This document shows, one piece after another, positions 1-8,261 of a stretch of DNA of 64,000 nt. The DNA is taken from assembly GCA_963729935.1 (NCBI GenBank), contig CAVSPW010000004.1, positions 682,001 through 746,000 of the forward strand. Direction: 5' to 3'. The number at the start of each line of letters is the position of its first letter. Positions within the stretch are counted from its first letter, which is position 1. The notes under the pieces were generated by a model. The model saw nothing but the letters and a program-made list of their open reading frames with translations. It searched no databases and was not told the origin of the DNA. A program made the position numbers and the translations under genes. The stretch is from CAIKMD01 sp963729935 (GTDB taxonomy: Bacteria > Pseudomonadota > Alphaproteobacteria > ATCC43930 > CGMCC-115725).

Positions 1-567
1 CGCGATGTCGAAATAGGCGCCGCCCGCCATCATCGGTCCGCTGCGGATGGCGAATTTGCCCACCGCCAGCCCGGGCCGGTTATGCATGCCGAAAATCGCG
101 TCGCAGGGAAACCGCGCGAAGAGTCCATCCTTCACCATCGCGTCGCCGCCGCCCAAGCCCTCTTCCGCGGGCTGGAAGATGAAATGGACGATGCCGTCGA
201 ATTGGCGGGTCTCGGCGAGGTAGCGCGCGGCGCCGAGCAGCATCGCCGTGTGTCCGTCATGCCCGCAAGCATGCATCCGCCCGTCATGGCGCGAGCGATA
301 GGCGAAGCGATTGGCTTCCTGGATGGGCAGCGCGTCCATATCGGCGCGCAGCCCGATGGCGCGCGGCGAGGTGCCGGCCTTGAGCCGCCCGACCACGCCG
401 GTCTTGCCTATGCCGCGATGCACCTCGCAACCGAAGGCGGCGAGGCTTTCGGCCACCAGATCGGCGGTACGGTTTTCCTCGAAGCCCAATTCCGGATGCG
501 CGTGAATATCGTGCCGCAGGTCGACGAGGCTGTTGTGGTAGGCATCGATGCGCTCGATCACATGCAT
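1..567 (-). CDS. M20-family amidohydrolase (hippurate/IAA-amino-acid hydrolase type), truncated by window edge
   Basis: Only the N-terminal 189 residues lie in the window; the rest continues past base 1. The family consists of cytosolic binuclear metal hydrolases that cleave N-acyl or amide bonds of small substrates. Visible marks are HAHPELGFEE near residue 23, the family motif ADMDALPI, the metal-ligand segment HACGHDGHTAMLLG around residues 95-108, and FQPAEEGLGG, which carries the catalytic glutamate pair. The ATG at 567 gives the usual start for this family. The gene diverges from the porin at 943. Substrate cannot be told. The family call is firm and the M20D subfamily is likely from motif wording. 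Confidence 0.88.
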   Translation of the reverse strand, partial: MHVIERIDAYHNSLVDLRHDIHAHPELGFEENRTADLVAESLAAFGCEVHRGIGKTGVVGRLKAGTSPRAIGLRADMDALPIQEANRFAYRSRHDGRMHACGHDGHTAMLLGAARYLAETRQFDGIVHFIFQPAEEGLGGGDAMVKDGLFARFPCDAIFGMHNRPGLAVGKFAIRSGPMMAGGAYFDIA

Positions 568-819
568 GGCCCGCAGAAACCTCCCGCGCCCGCTTCCTGC
601 CGTCCGGGCTTGGGCCGCACCGAAGCTTACCAAGCGGCGCTCGCCGCACACAAGCCGGGCCGAATCCCTCCTCGGCCGATGAGGGGCCAAGCCTCCCCGC
701 GCCTCGGTGGCCGATGACACTGAAGGCGCCGAATCGGCACAAGGCGCTCGTCTCGCGGCTTCGCCGGTCTCGCCGCTACCTTCGGCAAGCCCCTGTTCTG
801 GGCGGGTTTTCCACAGAGT

Positions 820-859
820 TTGTCATGCCAGTGTCATCGAAGAGACGCTTGGCTGTCAC
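820..859 (+). promoter_or_regulatory. Pho-box-like direct repeats upstream of the porin gene
   Basis: TTGTCAT (820-826) and GTGTCAT (831-837) are 7-bp repeats at an 11-bp period, matching the CTGTCAT-N4-CTGTCAT layout bound by PhoB. A third copy, CTGTCAC (853-859), lies 22 bp further on, so it is in the same helical phase. The site is about 105 bp before the ATG of a porin of the phosphate-selective family. The rest of the 375-bp gap between 568 and 942 holds no gene that I can support; it also has a 15-bp palindrome, CGATCC-ATA-GGATCG, at 863-877. PhoB control is inferred from site layout plus the gene it precedes. Confidence 0.55.
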
Positions 860-942
860 TAACGATCCATAGGATCGCCGCGGCTGCAGCACCACCAGTG
901 CCGCGGACCGGTCGGGGACAACATCACACCGAAGGATAAGGA

Positions 943-2448
943 ATGTCGCACAAGAAATATCTGCTCGGCAGCGTCGCGCTTTGCGGCGCTCTCGCTCTCG
1001 CAGCGCCCGTCAAGGCGCAATCGGCCTCCGCGCTCAACAGCCAGATCCAGGCGCTGCAAGACCAGGTCCGCCAGCTCAATCAGCAACTGCAGAGCTTGCA
1101 AGGCCAGGTCCAGCAGACACAGCAGAATCAGGTGCAGACCGAGAAAGCCGTCAGCCAGATCAAGTCGTCGCCTGGTGGCGGGGTTGGTGGGGCTGTCGTC
1201 AAGATGCTCAATGGCCGGCCGGTGTTCGAAAGCGCCGACGGGCAGACCACGCTCGGCATCACCGGCCGCCTGCATTTCGATGTCGGCGCTTACGACTTCA
1301 AGCCGGACTCCAAGGGCACCACGCCGCAAAGCCTCAACAGCGGCGTCAATGCGCGACGCGCGCGCTTGGGCGTCACCGGCAAGTTCATGGGCGACTGGGA
1401 TTACAATCTGATCTTCGATTTCGGTGGCTCGACCGACAATGGCTCGACGATCGAAGCCGGCTACATCACCTATAACGGCTTCAATCCGTTCCATTTCGAT
1501 TTCGGCTATCAGGATGTTCCCTACACGCTCGACGAAGCGACCAGCTCGAACAACATCATGTTCATCGAGCGCTCCTCGGCGCAGGTGATCGCCGCCAACC
1601 TCGCCGCCGGCGACAACCGTTCGGCCGCAGGCATCCGCTGGAACAACGACCGCGCCTGGGTGGGTATATACGGCACTGGCCCGACCTCGGGCGGCTCGCA
1701 CAGCGCGCCGCGCGATTTCGGCGCGACCGGTCGCGCAACCTTCCAGGTTCTGCAAGCGCCGGATTATTCCTTCCATATCGGCGTCGACGCCGAAGGCGTG
1801 GTCAAGCCCGGCGGCAGCGGCTCGATAAGCCTCGCCGACAAGCCCGAAATCCGCATCGATCCGTCCTCATTCCTCGGCGTCGAAACGATCGGCAACTCGA
1901 CCACCTCCACCATTGGTACCTTGACCAATCCGGTGACGGGCGCGGCGGTTTACGGCTTCGAGCTCGCCGGCGGCATCGGCTCGGCCTTCGCGCAGGCGGA
2001 ATATTTCCACTACAACGTCGCGCGCCAGGGCCTGCCCGATCTCAACTTCAACGGCGGCTATGTCGAGGCGAGCTACACGGTGACCGGCGAATCGCGTAAA
2101 TACAGCGCCGGCTGCGGCTGCTACGGCGGCATCTCGCCCGCGCATCCCTTCTCCCTGAAGGAAGGCGGCTGGGGCGCGTTCGAGCTCGCCGCGCGCTACA
2201 GCATCGTCGATCTCAACGACAACTTCACCGCGGGCTCCACGGTCGGCAACGGCTTCGCCGGCGGCAAGCAGACGATCTACGCCTTCGGGATCAACTGGTA
2301 CCCGAACAACAATCTGCGCTTCATGCTCGATTATCTGCATGGCGTCATCGATCGGAGCCAGGCTGGCACGGGTGGAAACGTTCCGATCGGCACGTCGACT
2401 GGCGGCACCATGGACGCCATTGCGTTGCGCACGCAGCTCGCCTTCTGA
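943..2448 (+). CDS. outer-membrane porin, phosphate-selective porin O/P family
   Basis: A 501-residue outer-membrane beta-barrel expected to pass phosphate or other anions. Residues 1-25 form a signal peptide ending APVKAQ. Residues about 29-75 are a Gln-rich coiled coil with LNSQIQALQDQVRQL, typical of trimeric porins of this family. The barrel follows, with GITGRLHFDVGAYDF, the family-typical RRARLGVTGKFMGDWDYNL and SSNNIMFIERS, and it ends in an aromatic C-terminus, RTQLAF, as outer-membrane proteins do. The ATG at 943 is preceded by GAAGGATAAGGA. It stands alone, with a Pho-box-like repeat before it and a strong terminator after it. The porin family is clear; phosphate specificity is inferred. 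Confidence 0.85.
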   Translation: MSHKKYLLGSVALCGALALAAPVKAQSASALNSQIQALQDQVRQLNQQLQSLQGQVQQTQQNQVQTEKAVSQIKSSPGGGVGGAVVKMLNGRPVFESADGQTTLGITGRLHFDVGAYDFKPDSKGTTPQSLNSGVNARRARLGVTGKFMGDWDYNLIFDFGGSTDNGSTIEAGYITYNGFNPFHFDFGYQDVPYTLDEATSSNNIMFIERSSAQVIAANLAAGDNRSAAGIRWNNDRAWVGIYGTGPTSGGSHSAPRDFGATGRATFQVLQAPDYSFHIGVDAEGVVKPGGSGSISLADKPEIRIDPSSFLGVETIGNSTTSTIGTLTNPVTGAAVYGFELAGGIGSAFAQAEYFHYNVARQGLPDLNFNGGYVEASYTVTGESRKYSAGCGCYGGISPAHPFSLKEGGWGAFELAARYSIVDLNDNFTAGSTVGNGFAGGKQTIYAFGINWYPNNNLRFMLDYLHGVIDRSQAGTGGNVPIGTSTGGTMDAIALRTQLAF

Positions 2449-2480
2449 CGCGGTCTTTCGACGACATTCCGCTCACGTAC

Positions 2481-2514
2481 CCCGGCCGGTCTCCCCACCG
2501 GCCGGGGTTTTCTA
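2481..2514 (+). terminator. rho-independent terminator of the porin gene
   Basis: A perfect 10-bp GC stem, CCCGGCCGGT (2481-2490) with ACCGGCCGGG (2497-2506), closes a 6-base loop and is followed by GTTTTCTATT. It lies 33 bp after the porin stop codon and just before the stop of the convergent reductase gene, whose transcripts would meet only the stem without a T-run. Confidence 0.85.
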
Positions 2515-2521
2515 TTAGGCC

Positions 2522-3898
2522 CTACTCGGCCGCTTCGGCCTTGGGCTCAGGCAGCTTGTCGCGCATCGTGACGAACTCTTCCGCGGCGGTAGGGTGCACC
2601 GCAATCGTGCGGTCGAATTGCTTCTTGGTGGCGCCGCAGGTGATCGCGACGCTCAGGCACTGCACGATCTCGGGCGCATCGGGCCCGACCATGTGGCACC
2701 CGAGAACGCGATCGCTCGACCGCTCGACCACGAGCTTCATCATGATCCGCTCCTCGCGGCCCGATAGCGTATGCTTCATCGGCCGGAAGCGCGTGCGATA
2801 GACGTCGATCGCGATGCCCTTGGCGCGCGCGGCGCCTTCGCTCATGCCGACCGTGCCGACCGGCGGCTGGCTGAACACGGCGCTCGCGACGTTGTCGTGC
2901 GAGATATTCATCGGATTGTCGTTGAAGAGCGTCTCGGCCAGCGCGCGGCCCTCGGCGATCGCCACCGGCGTCAGATTGAGCCGGTCGGTCACGTCGCCGA
3001 TCGCGTAGATGTTGGAGACCGCCGTGCGCGACCAATCATCGACCATGATTGCGCCGCCCGCGCCGAGCTTCACGCCCGCTTCATCGAGCCCCATGCCGGC
3101 CGATTTGGGCTTGCGGCCGGTCGCATACATGACGCAATCGGCCTCGACGGTCTCGCCGGAATCGAGGCGCAGCGCGAAGACCGATCCGGTCTTCTTGATC
3201 TCGAGGATTTGCGTATGCGCCAAGATCTTGATGCCGCCCTGGCGCATCTCGATCTCGAGATTGCTGCGGATGTCCTCGTCGAAGCCGCGCAGGATCCGGT
3301 CGGCGCGGATGATCTCGGTCACTTGCGCGCCGACACCGGCGAAGATGCCGGCGAACTCGACCGCGATATAGCCGCCCCCGGCGATGACGATCCGCTTGGG
3401 CAGCGCGGTCAGATCGAGCGCTTCATTCGAGGTGATCGCGTGCTCGATTCCAGGAATCTTGGGCAGGTCCGGCCAGGCGCCGGTCGAGACCAGGATATTC
3501 GCCGCCGTCACGCGCTTGCCGCCGACCTCGATCGTGTGGGGATCGGCGATCCGGCCGCGCCCCTCGAACAAGGTGCAGTTGCTGTCCTTCAAGAGCTTGC
3601 GATAGATCCCCTCGAGCCGGTCGATCTCCTTGTTCTTGTTGGCGATGAGCGTGCCCCAATCGAAACGGGGCGCCGGCACCGTCCAGCCATAGCCGGCGGC
3701 ATCGGCAAAGGCATCGGCGAAGGACGCGCCATAGACCAGGAGTTTCTTGGGCACGCAGCCGCGGATGACGCAGGTGCCGCCGACGCGGCTGTCTTCGCAC
3801 ACGCCGACGCGCGCGCCATAGGAGGCCGCGCGGCGCGAGGCGGCGACGCCGCCGGAGCCGGCGCCGATGGTGAAGAGATCGAAATCGTAAGAGGACAT
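2522..3898 (-). CDS. gor: glutathione-disulfide reductase
   Basis: A 458-residue class I pyridine-nucleotide-disulfide oxidoreductase that reduces oxidised glutathione with NADPH in the cytosol. The FAD-binding motif GAGSGGVAASRR is at residues 12-23. The redox pair is C43/C48 in GGTCVIRGCVPKK, the wording found in glutathione reductases rather than lipoamide dehydrogenases. The NAD(P) motif GGGYIAVEFAGIF is in the middle, and the C-terminal HPTAAEEF carries the catalytic histidine. The ATG at 3898 gives MSSYDFDLF and family length; a longer reading from 3985 would add 29 unrelated residues. The AT-rich stretch 4021-4070, with TATAAT at 4030-4035, is the likely promoter zone. Confidence 0.92.
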   Translation of the reverse strand: MSSYDFDLFTIGAGSGGVAASRRAASYGARVGVCEDSRVGGTCVIRGCVPKKLLVYGASFADAFADAAGYGWTVPAPRFDWGTLIANKNKEIDRLEGIYRKLLKDSNCTLFEGRGRIADPHTIEVGGKRVTAANILVSTGAWPDLPKIPGIEHAITSNEALDLTALPKRIVIAGGGYIAVEFAGIFAGVGAQVTEIIRADRILRGFDEDIRSNLEIEMRQGGIKILAHTQILEIKKTGSVFALRLDSGETVEADCVMYATGRKPKSAGMGLDEAGVKLGAGGAIMVDDWSRTAVSNIYAIGDVTDRLNLTPVAIAEGRALAETLFNDNPMNISHDNVASAVFSQPPVGTVGMSEGAARAKGIAIDVYRTRFRPMKHTLSGREERIMMKLVVERSSDRVLGCHMVGPDAPEIVQCLSVAITCGATKKQFDRTIAVHPTAAEEFVTMRDKLPEPKAEAAE

Positions 3899-4113
3899 GA
3901 AAGGAGCTTTCCCAGCGATGCGGCCTAAGTGGCGAGAGACCTCATCATAACATCGCGATGCCGCGATGCCGGCGCAAGACGGCATTCATGCCGTCTTCGC
4001 CGCGGAGGCCGTTCTCTAAAACAATATTTTATAATCAGCATACTACATCTAATACCTTACAAATAAAATGAGGTCTTCTGGCGCGACGGCTGCCCCTGTG
4101 ATTCTTGGCCGCT

Positions 4114-4758
4114 CTATTGGGTCCCGGCCGCGCGCGTGGCCACGATCGCGGCAACCGCCTGGGCGCTCGCCTCCCGCTCCTTGCCGAGCCCGGCGATGAC
4201 GCCCTGCCGGTCCTCGGCCTTGCGGTTCTGGCTCATCTTCCATTTGCCATCGAGCCGCACGATCGGCAGCTCGAAACCGATGATGCCTTTGAGCATGCCC
4301 TTGAGATAATCCTCGGGCGCATCGCTCACCGCCCAGGGCGCCGCGCGCTTGCCTTCCTGCGACTGCGTGAGCCGCGTCACATGGGCGCGCTTCCATTCCA
4401 CGTCGTCGATGAAGCGCAGGCGCCCATAGGCGTGGATCGCGACATAATTCCAGGTCGGCACCACCCTCCCCGTCTCGGCCTTGGATGGATACCAGGAGGG
4501 CGTGACGTAAGCCTGCGGCCCCAAAAAGATCGCCAGCGCCTCGGTCTCCGGCACGGCCCCGCGCCCTTGCGGATTGGCGCGCGCGAGATGCCCGGTCAAG
4601 GTGCCGAAGGGCGCGGGCGCCTCATCGAGCAACAGTGGAATATGGCTCGCGACCATCCCGTCCGGGCCCAAACTCACCAAGGTGCCGAAGGCGATCGCGC
4701 GCATCGCTTCGTGCAGCACCGGTACGCGGTCTTCGCGGAAATCGGAGGGGACATACAT
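4114..4758 (-). CDS. PaiB-like FMN-binding negative transcriptional regulator family protein
   Basis: A 214-residue protein starting MYVPSDFREDR, which is the signature opening of the PaiB/FMN-binding split-barrel family. Other family marks are ASHIPLLLDE near residue 40, HLARANPQ, FLGPQAYVTPSWYPSK around 100, VPTWNYVAIHAYG around 120, and KMSQNRKAEDR towards the C-terminus. In Bacillus the founding member acts with an acetyltransferase in repressing sporulation and protease genes; here no PaiA partner is next to it, so the role is open. It may be a flavin-dependent enzyme. It precedes glutathione reductase on the same strand by 215 bp and is downstream of the amidohydrolase by 41 bp. Confidence 0.85.
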   Translation of the reverse strand: MYVPSDFREDRVPVLHEAMRAIAFGTLVSLGPDGMVASHIPLLLDEAPAPFGTLTGHLARANPQGRGAVPETEALAIFLGPQAYVTPSWYPSKAETGRVVPTWNYVAIHAYGRLRFIDDVEWKRAHVTRLTQSQEGKRAAPWAVSDAPEDYLKGMLKGIIGFELPIVRLDGKWKMSQNRKAEDRQGVIAGLGKEREASAQAVAAIVATRAAGTQ

Positions 4759-4799
4759 CGGGCTTCAATCCGGCGTTTGAGCGTGCCGATCCTTGCCCC

Positions 4800-6398
4800 T
4801 CACGCCGCGCGGCGCAACAGCTTTCCGGCGAGCGCGCCCGTATGCTCGGCGCGATCGACGGTGACGACGCCGTTGACGATGACCGTGGTCGATGCACCCG
4901 CCGGGAATTGATGCGGGCTTTGATAGGTCGCGCGCTCGCGGAACTCGGCCGGATCGAAGATGGTCACATCGGCCGCATAGCCTTGGCGCAAGAGCCCGCG
5001 ATCCTTGAAGCCCAAGGCCTTGGCCGAGGCGCCGGTCATCTTCCAGATCGCGCGCGGCAGCTCGATGAGATGCAGCTCCTGACAATAATGCCCGATGATG
5101 CGCGGGAAAGTGCCGTAGAAGCGCGGATGCGGTCTGCCCTGGCCGGTGATGCCGTGGGGCGCGACGCAATTCCCGTCCGAGCCGACGCAGACTATCGGGG
5201 ATCGGATCATGGTGCGGATATCGTCCTCGGAGATCGAATCGACGAGCACGCGGGTCGCGCACTTATCGGCGATCAGGTAATCGCACACGCAATCGAGCCC
5301 GTCGATCCGGCGCTCCGCTGCGATCTCCGCGATGGTGCGGCCGGCATGCTGCGACTGATTGGGGCTGACCGAGATCCGGATCGCGTCCCAATCCTTGATG
5401 CGGCCGAAATTGTTGAGCCCCGCGCGCCCGATCTCCTCGCGGATGCGCGCGCGATTTTGCGGATCGGCGAGCCGGGCCTGCATCTCCTCGATCTTGTCGC
5501 TCTGCACCCAGCGCGGCAGCAAATTCTTCAAGGGATTGCTCGCGGCGGTGTAGGGATATTGATCGCAATCGATCGCGACGCCCGAAGCGCGCGCCGCGGC
5601 GATGCGGTCGAGCATGTCCTCGGCGCGGCCCCAATTGTCGAGGCCCGAGAGCTTCATATGGACGACTTGCACATGGATTCCGGCCTCGCTTCCGACCCGG
5701 ATCGCCTCGTCGAGCGCCTCGAAGACGTGGTTCGCCTCGTCGCGCAGGTGGGTGAAATAGAGCCCGCCCTTGCGCTTCGCGACCTTGGCCAAGGCGATCA
5801 CCTCTTCAGTCGAAGCGAAGGCGCCGGGCGGGGTGAAGAGCCCGGTCGACAAGCCATTGGCGCCGGCATCGAGCGCCTGCTCGATGAGCGCCGCCATCTG
5901 CTCCAGCTCGTCGCTTGTCGCCGGCCGGTTGGCGAGACCCATCACCATCAGCCGCAAAGTGTTGTGGCCGACCAGCGGCACGACATTGGTCGAGGTCGAA
6001 GGAAACCCATCGAGATACTCGGCGAAGCTCTGATCGACGAAGCTCAGCCACGGCGCGGAAGGGCTCAGATAATCCTTCAGCACCCCGGCCTTGCCCGGCA
6101 GAGCGGGCGCGCAGGAATAGCCGCAATGCCCGATCACCTCGGTGGTGACGCCCTGGCGGATCTTGCTTTCGGCCTTGGGGTTCAAGGGCAAGGTCCAATC
6201 GGAATGGGTCTTGATGTCGATGAAGCCCGGCGCCACCACCTGGCCGCGTGCATCGATCACGCGCGCGGCCTCGACCGCGAGCTTCGGCCCGATCGCGGCG
6301 ATACGCCCGTCCACGATCGCGATATCAGCCTCGATCGCGGCCGCACCGGTGCCGTCGATCACCTGCCCGCCGCGAATGAGGAGGTCGGCACGGCTCAT
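4800..6398 (-). CDS. N-acyl-D-amino-acid deacylase family amidohydrolase
   Basis: A 532-residue metal-dependent amidohydrolase of the D-aminoacylase group, expected to release D-amino acids or related compounds from N-acylated precursors in the cytosol. It begins with the small beta-domain (DLLIRGGQVIDGTG) and has PGFIDIKTHSDWTL, where the family usually shows a H-x-D/H site, then the characteristic GHCGYSCAP with the metal-bridging cysteine, FTHLRDEANHVFEALDE with a metal histidine, and CVGSDGNCVAPHG with the catalytic aspartate. The C-terminus returns to the beta-domain with GYAADVTIFDP. Length is typical. It is the first gene of a possible run with the PaiB-like gene and diverges from a Rieske oxygenase. 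Substrate is not assigned. Confidence 0.88.
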   Translation of the reverse strand: MSRADLLIRGGQVIDGTGAAAIEADIAIVDGRIAAIGPKLAVEAARVIDARGQVVAPGFIDIKTHSDWTLPLNPKAESKIRQGVTTEVIGHCGYSCAPALPGKAGVLKDYLSPSAPWLSFVDQSFAEYLDGFPSTSTNVVPLVGHNTLRLMVMGLANRPATSDELEQMAALIEQALDAGANGLSTGLFTPPGAFASTEEVIALAKVAKRKGGLYFTHLRDEANHVFEALDEAIRVGSEAGIHVQVVHMKLSGLDNWGRAEDMLDRIAAARASGVAIDCDQYPYTAASNPLKNLLPRWVQSDKIEEMQARLADPQNRARIREEIGRAGLNNFGRIKDWDAIRISVSPNQSQHAGRTIAEIAAERRIDGLDCVCDYLIADKCATRVLVDSISEDDIRTMIRSPIVCVGSDGNCVAPHGITGQGRPHPRFYGTFPRIIGHYCQELHLIELPRAIWKMTGASAKALGFKDRGLLRQGYAADVTIFDPAEFRERATYQSPHQFPAGASTTVIVNGVVTVDRAEHTGALAGKLLRRAA

Positions 6399-6472
6399 TT
6401 CCGGATGTCCCTGATCATTGGCATGCCGCCAATCTAGCGGATAAGATCGGCCAAAGTCAGGGAGGACGGTCC

Positions 6473-7747
6473 ATGCTGTCGAAAGAAGAGAACGAGCGGA
6501 TCACTCGCGTCGGGGCCGGCACGCCGATGGGCGAGATGCTGCGCGAATGCTGGACGCCGGCCTTGCGCTCGGCGAGCCTCGTCGCCGACGGCGCGCCGAA
6601 GCCATTCCGCCTCCTCGGCGAGGACCTCGTCGCTTTTCGCGCGACCGATGGAAGGGTCGGCGTGCTCGCCCGCGCCTGCCCCCATCGCTGCTCGTCGCTG
6701 GCGCTGGCCCGCAACGAAGAAAACGGTCTGCGCTGCATCTTCCATGGCTGGAAGATCGACGTCGCGGGCAAGGTCGTCGATGTGCCGACTGAGGCGGCCG
6801 ACCGCCGCGCCGCCTTCGCGGCGAGCGTGCCGGTGACGCATTACCCGGCGCGCGAGGCCGGGGGCATGGTCTGGATCTATATGGGGCGCCGCGCGAACCC
6901 GCCCGATTTCTACGATTTCGAATTCCACCATGCGCCGGCGGAATCGCTGCTGCGCTGCGCCATCGTGCATGGCAATTGGCTGCAGGGCCTCGAAGGCCAG
7001 CTCGATACCGCGCATCTGAATTTCCTGCATCGTTCCTCCGTGCCAGGCCGCTCCAATGCCAACAGCACCGGCAACATGGTGTCGTCCGATTCGAGCCCGC
7101 GCTTCGAATTCATCGACAAGCCCTACGGCTTTCGCGAGGCGGCGCTGCGCAACCTGCCCGACGGCTCGATCTATGCGCGCATCCGCGAGGTCGTGCTGCC
7201 CTACTTTTCCCTCATCCCCGGCAATCACGGCGAGCCGCGCTTCGTCGTCGCCATCGTGCCGATCGACGACGAATGGAGCGCGCATTGGTACTACTACATG
7301 AACCCGTTCGGCCCGGTGCCCGATTGGTATCGCGAGCAGGCGCTCACCGGGAGCGGCCCCGATCACGACGATTTCGCCGCCGATCGCGGCGACGCCGCCA
7401 ATGCGTGGCATCAGGACCGGCAGGCGATGGCCAGCGGCCATTTCAGCGGCTTCCTCAAGAATTTCGTCTATGAGGATTTCATCATCGAGGAATCGATGGG
7501 CCCGATCGCCGACAGGAGCTGCGAATATCTGGGCTCGAGCGACGCCGTCATCGTGCGGGCGCGGCGGAAATTCTTCGAGGCGCTCGAGGCGCACGCCTCG
7601 GGCAAGCTGCCTTTCGGCCTCGACCAGAAGATCGACTACCGCGCGATCCGCGCGCTTGCCGTCCGCTTCCCGCGCGAGGTCGATTGGCGCACGCTCGATC
7701 TCAAAGCGCCGCCGGCTTTCGAGTTTCGTCTGTCGGATGCTGGGTGA
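6473..7747 (+). CDS. Rieske aromatic-ring-hydroxylating oxygenase, phthalate 4,5-dioxygenase-like
   Basis: A 424-residue oxygenase alpha subunit. The N-terminus MLSKEENERITRVGAGTPMG resembles phthalate 4,5-dioxygenase oxygenase components. The Rieske [2Fe-2S] ligands are C69, H71, C88 and H91 (CPHRC... CIFHGWK). The mononuclear iron site is D178-H181-H186 in LDTAHLNFLHRSS. The start has a strong ribosome site, GGGAGGACGG. No reductase or ferredoxin gene is adjacent, so electrons must come from a component encoded elsewhere. It diverges from the amidohydrolase at 6398. The oxygenase class is certain; substrate (phthalate or another aromatic acid) is inferred from the N-terminal wording only. 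Confidence 0.9.
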   Translation: MLSKEENERITRVGAGTPMGEMLRECWTPALRSASLVADGAPKPFRLLGEDLVAFRATDGRVGVLARACPHRCSSLALARNEENGLRCIFHGWKIDVAGKVVDVPTEAADRRAAFAASVPVTHYPAREAGGMVWIYMGRRANPPDFYDFEFHHAPAESLLRCAIVHGNWLQGLEGQLDTAHLNFLHRSSVPGRSNANSTGNMVSSDSSPRFEFIDKPYGFREAALRNLPDGSIYARIREVVLPYFSLIPGNHGEPRFVVAIVPIDDEWSAHWYYYMNPFGPVPDWYREQALTGSGPDHDDFAADRGDAANAWHQDRQAMASGHFSGFLKNFVYEDFIIEESMGPIADRSCEYLGSSDAVIVRARRKFFEALEAHASGKLPFGLDQKIDYRAIRALAVRFPREVDWRTLDLKAPPAFEFRLSDAG

Positions 7748-7759
7748 GCGCGCCGCACC

Positions 7760-8119
7760 TCAACTAGTCGCCGGCGAAGCTTCGGGCGCGAGTGGCGGTG
7801 GACCGAAGCGGTTTGGCCCTTCGGTGCCGCGCAAGCAGAGCCAGATGATCAACGCAACCCAGCCGATGATCGGGACCATGCCGATCAGCAGCCAATATCC
7901 GACCCGGTCGATATCGTGCAAGCGCCGAATGGCCGCCGAAATCGATGGCAGGGACACGGCCATGCCGAAAGCGGCGGCCAAGGGATGGTAGATCGTGTCG
8001 AGGCACGCCTGCGTGATCAGGGTGTACAGCACGAAGTACCAAAATTCCGAACGCGATGCTCGGCCGCCCCCATCGATATATTTGCGAATACATATCTTGA
8101 TCGCGTCGACAAAGTCCAT
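7760..8119 (-). CDS. DUF805 family inner-membrane protein
   Basis: A 119-residue membrane protein of the DUF805 family, function unknown. It has the family opening FVDAIKICIRKYIDGGGRASRSEFWYF in two parts (residues 2-29), hydrophobic segments at about 27-45, 50-65 and 85-105, RRLHDIDRVGYW before the last helix, and a Pro-rich tail. The ATG at 8119 is chosen because AGGAAAGGGG lies 7 bases before it; an upstream ATG at 8146 would add MGKREERGL. It is convergent with the Rieske gene, 12 bp away. Confidence 0.82.
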   Translation of the reverse strand: MDFVDAIKICIRKYIDGGGRASRSEFWYFVLYTLITQACLDTIYHPLAAAFGMAVSLPSISAAIRRLHDIDRVGYWLLIGMVPIIGWVALIIWLCLRGTEGPNRFGPPPLAPEASPATS

Positions 8120-8151
8120 GAGGCCCCTTTCCTCACGCTTCCCCATATCGC

Positions 8152-8221
8152 GTCATTGCGAGCCGCGAAGCGCAGAAGCAATCCAGCGAAAGACGCGGCG
8201 TTTTGGATTGCTTCGTCGCAC
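8152..8221. repeat. dispersed palindromic repeat (REP-like) between DUF805 and gabD
   Basis: GAAGCAATCCA (8175-8185) and its exact complement TGGATTGCTTC (8204-8214) form an 11-bp stem with an 18-base loop, flanked by CGTCATTGCGAGCC on the left and GTCGCA on the right. Short elements opening with TCATTGCGAGC and closing with GGATTGCTTCGTCGC are scattered through many alphaproteobacterial genomes. One copy is seen in this window. Confidence 0.7.
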
Positions 8222-8261
8222 GTTATGTGCTTTTCGCGATTACCTGTATCCCCAAGACCGC

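Noticed and set aside
4635..6437. A plus-strand open frame of 600 codons across the amidohydrolase gene.
   Set aside because: It is the shadow of the D-aminoacylase-type gene, whose metal motifs and start are clear; the frame has no ribosome site or motif.
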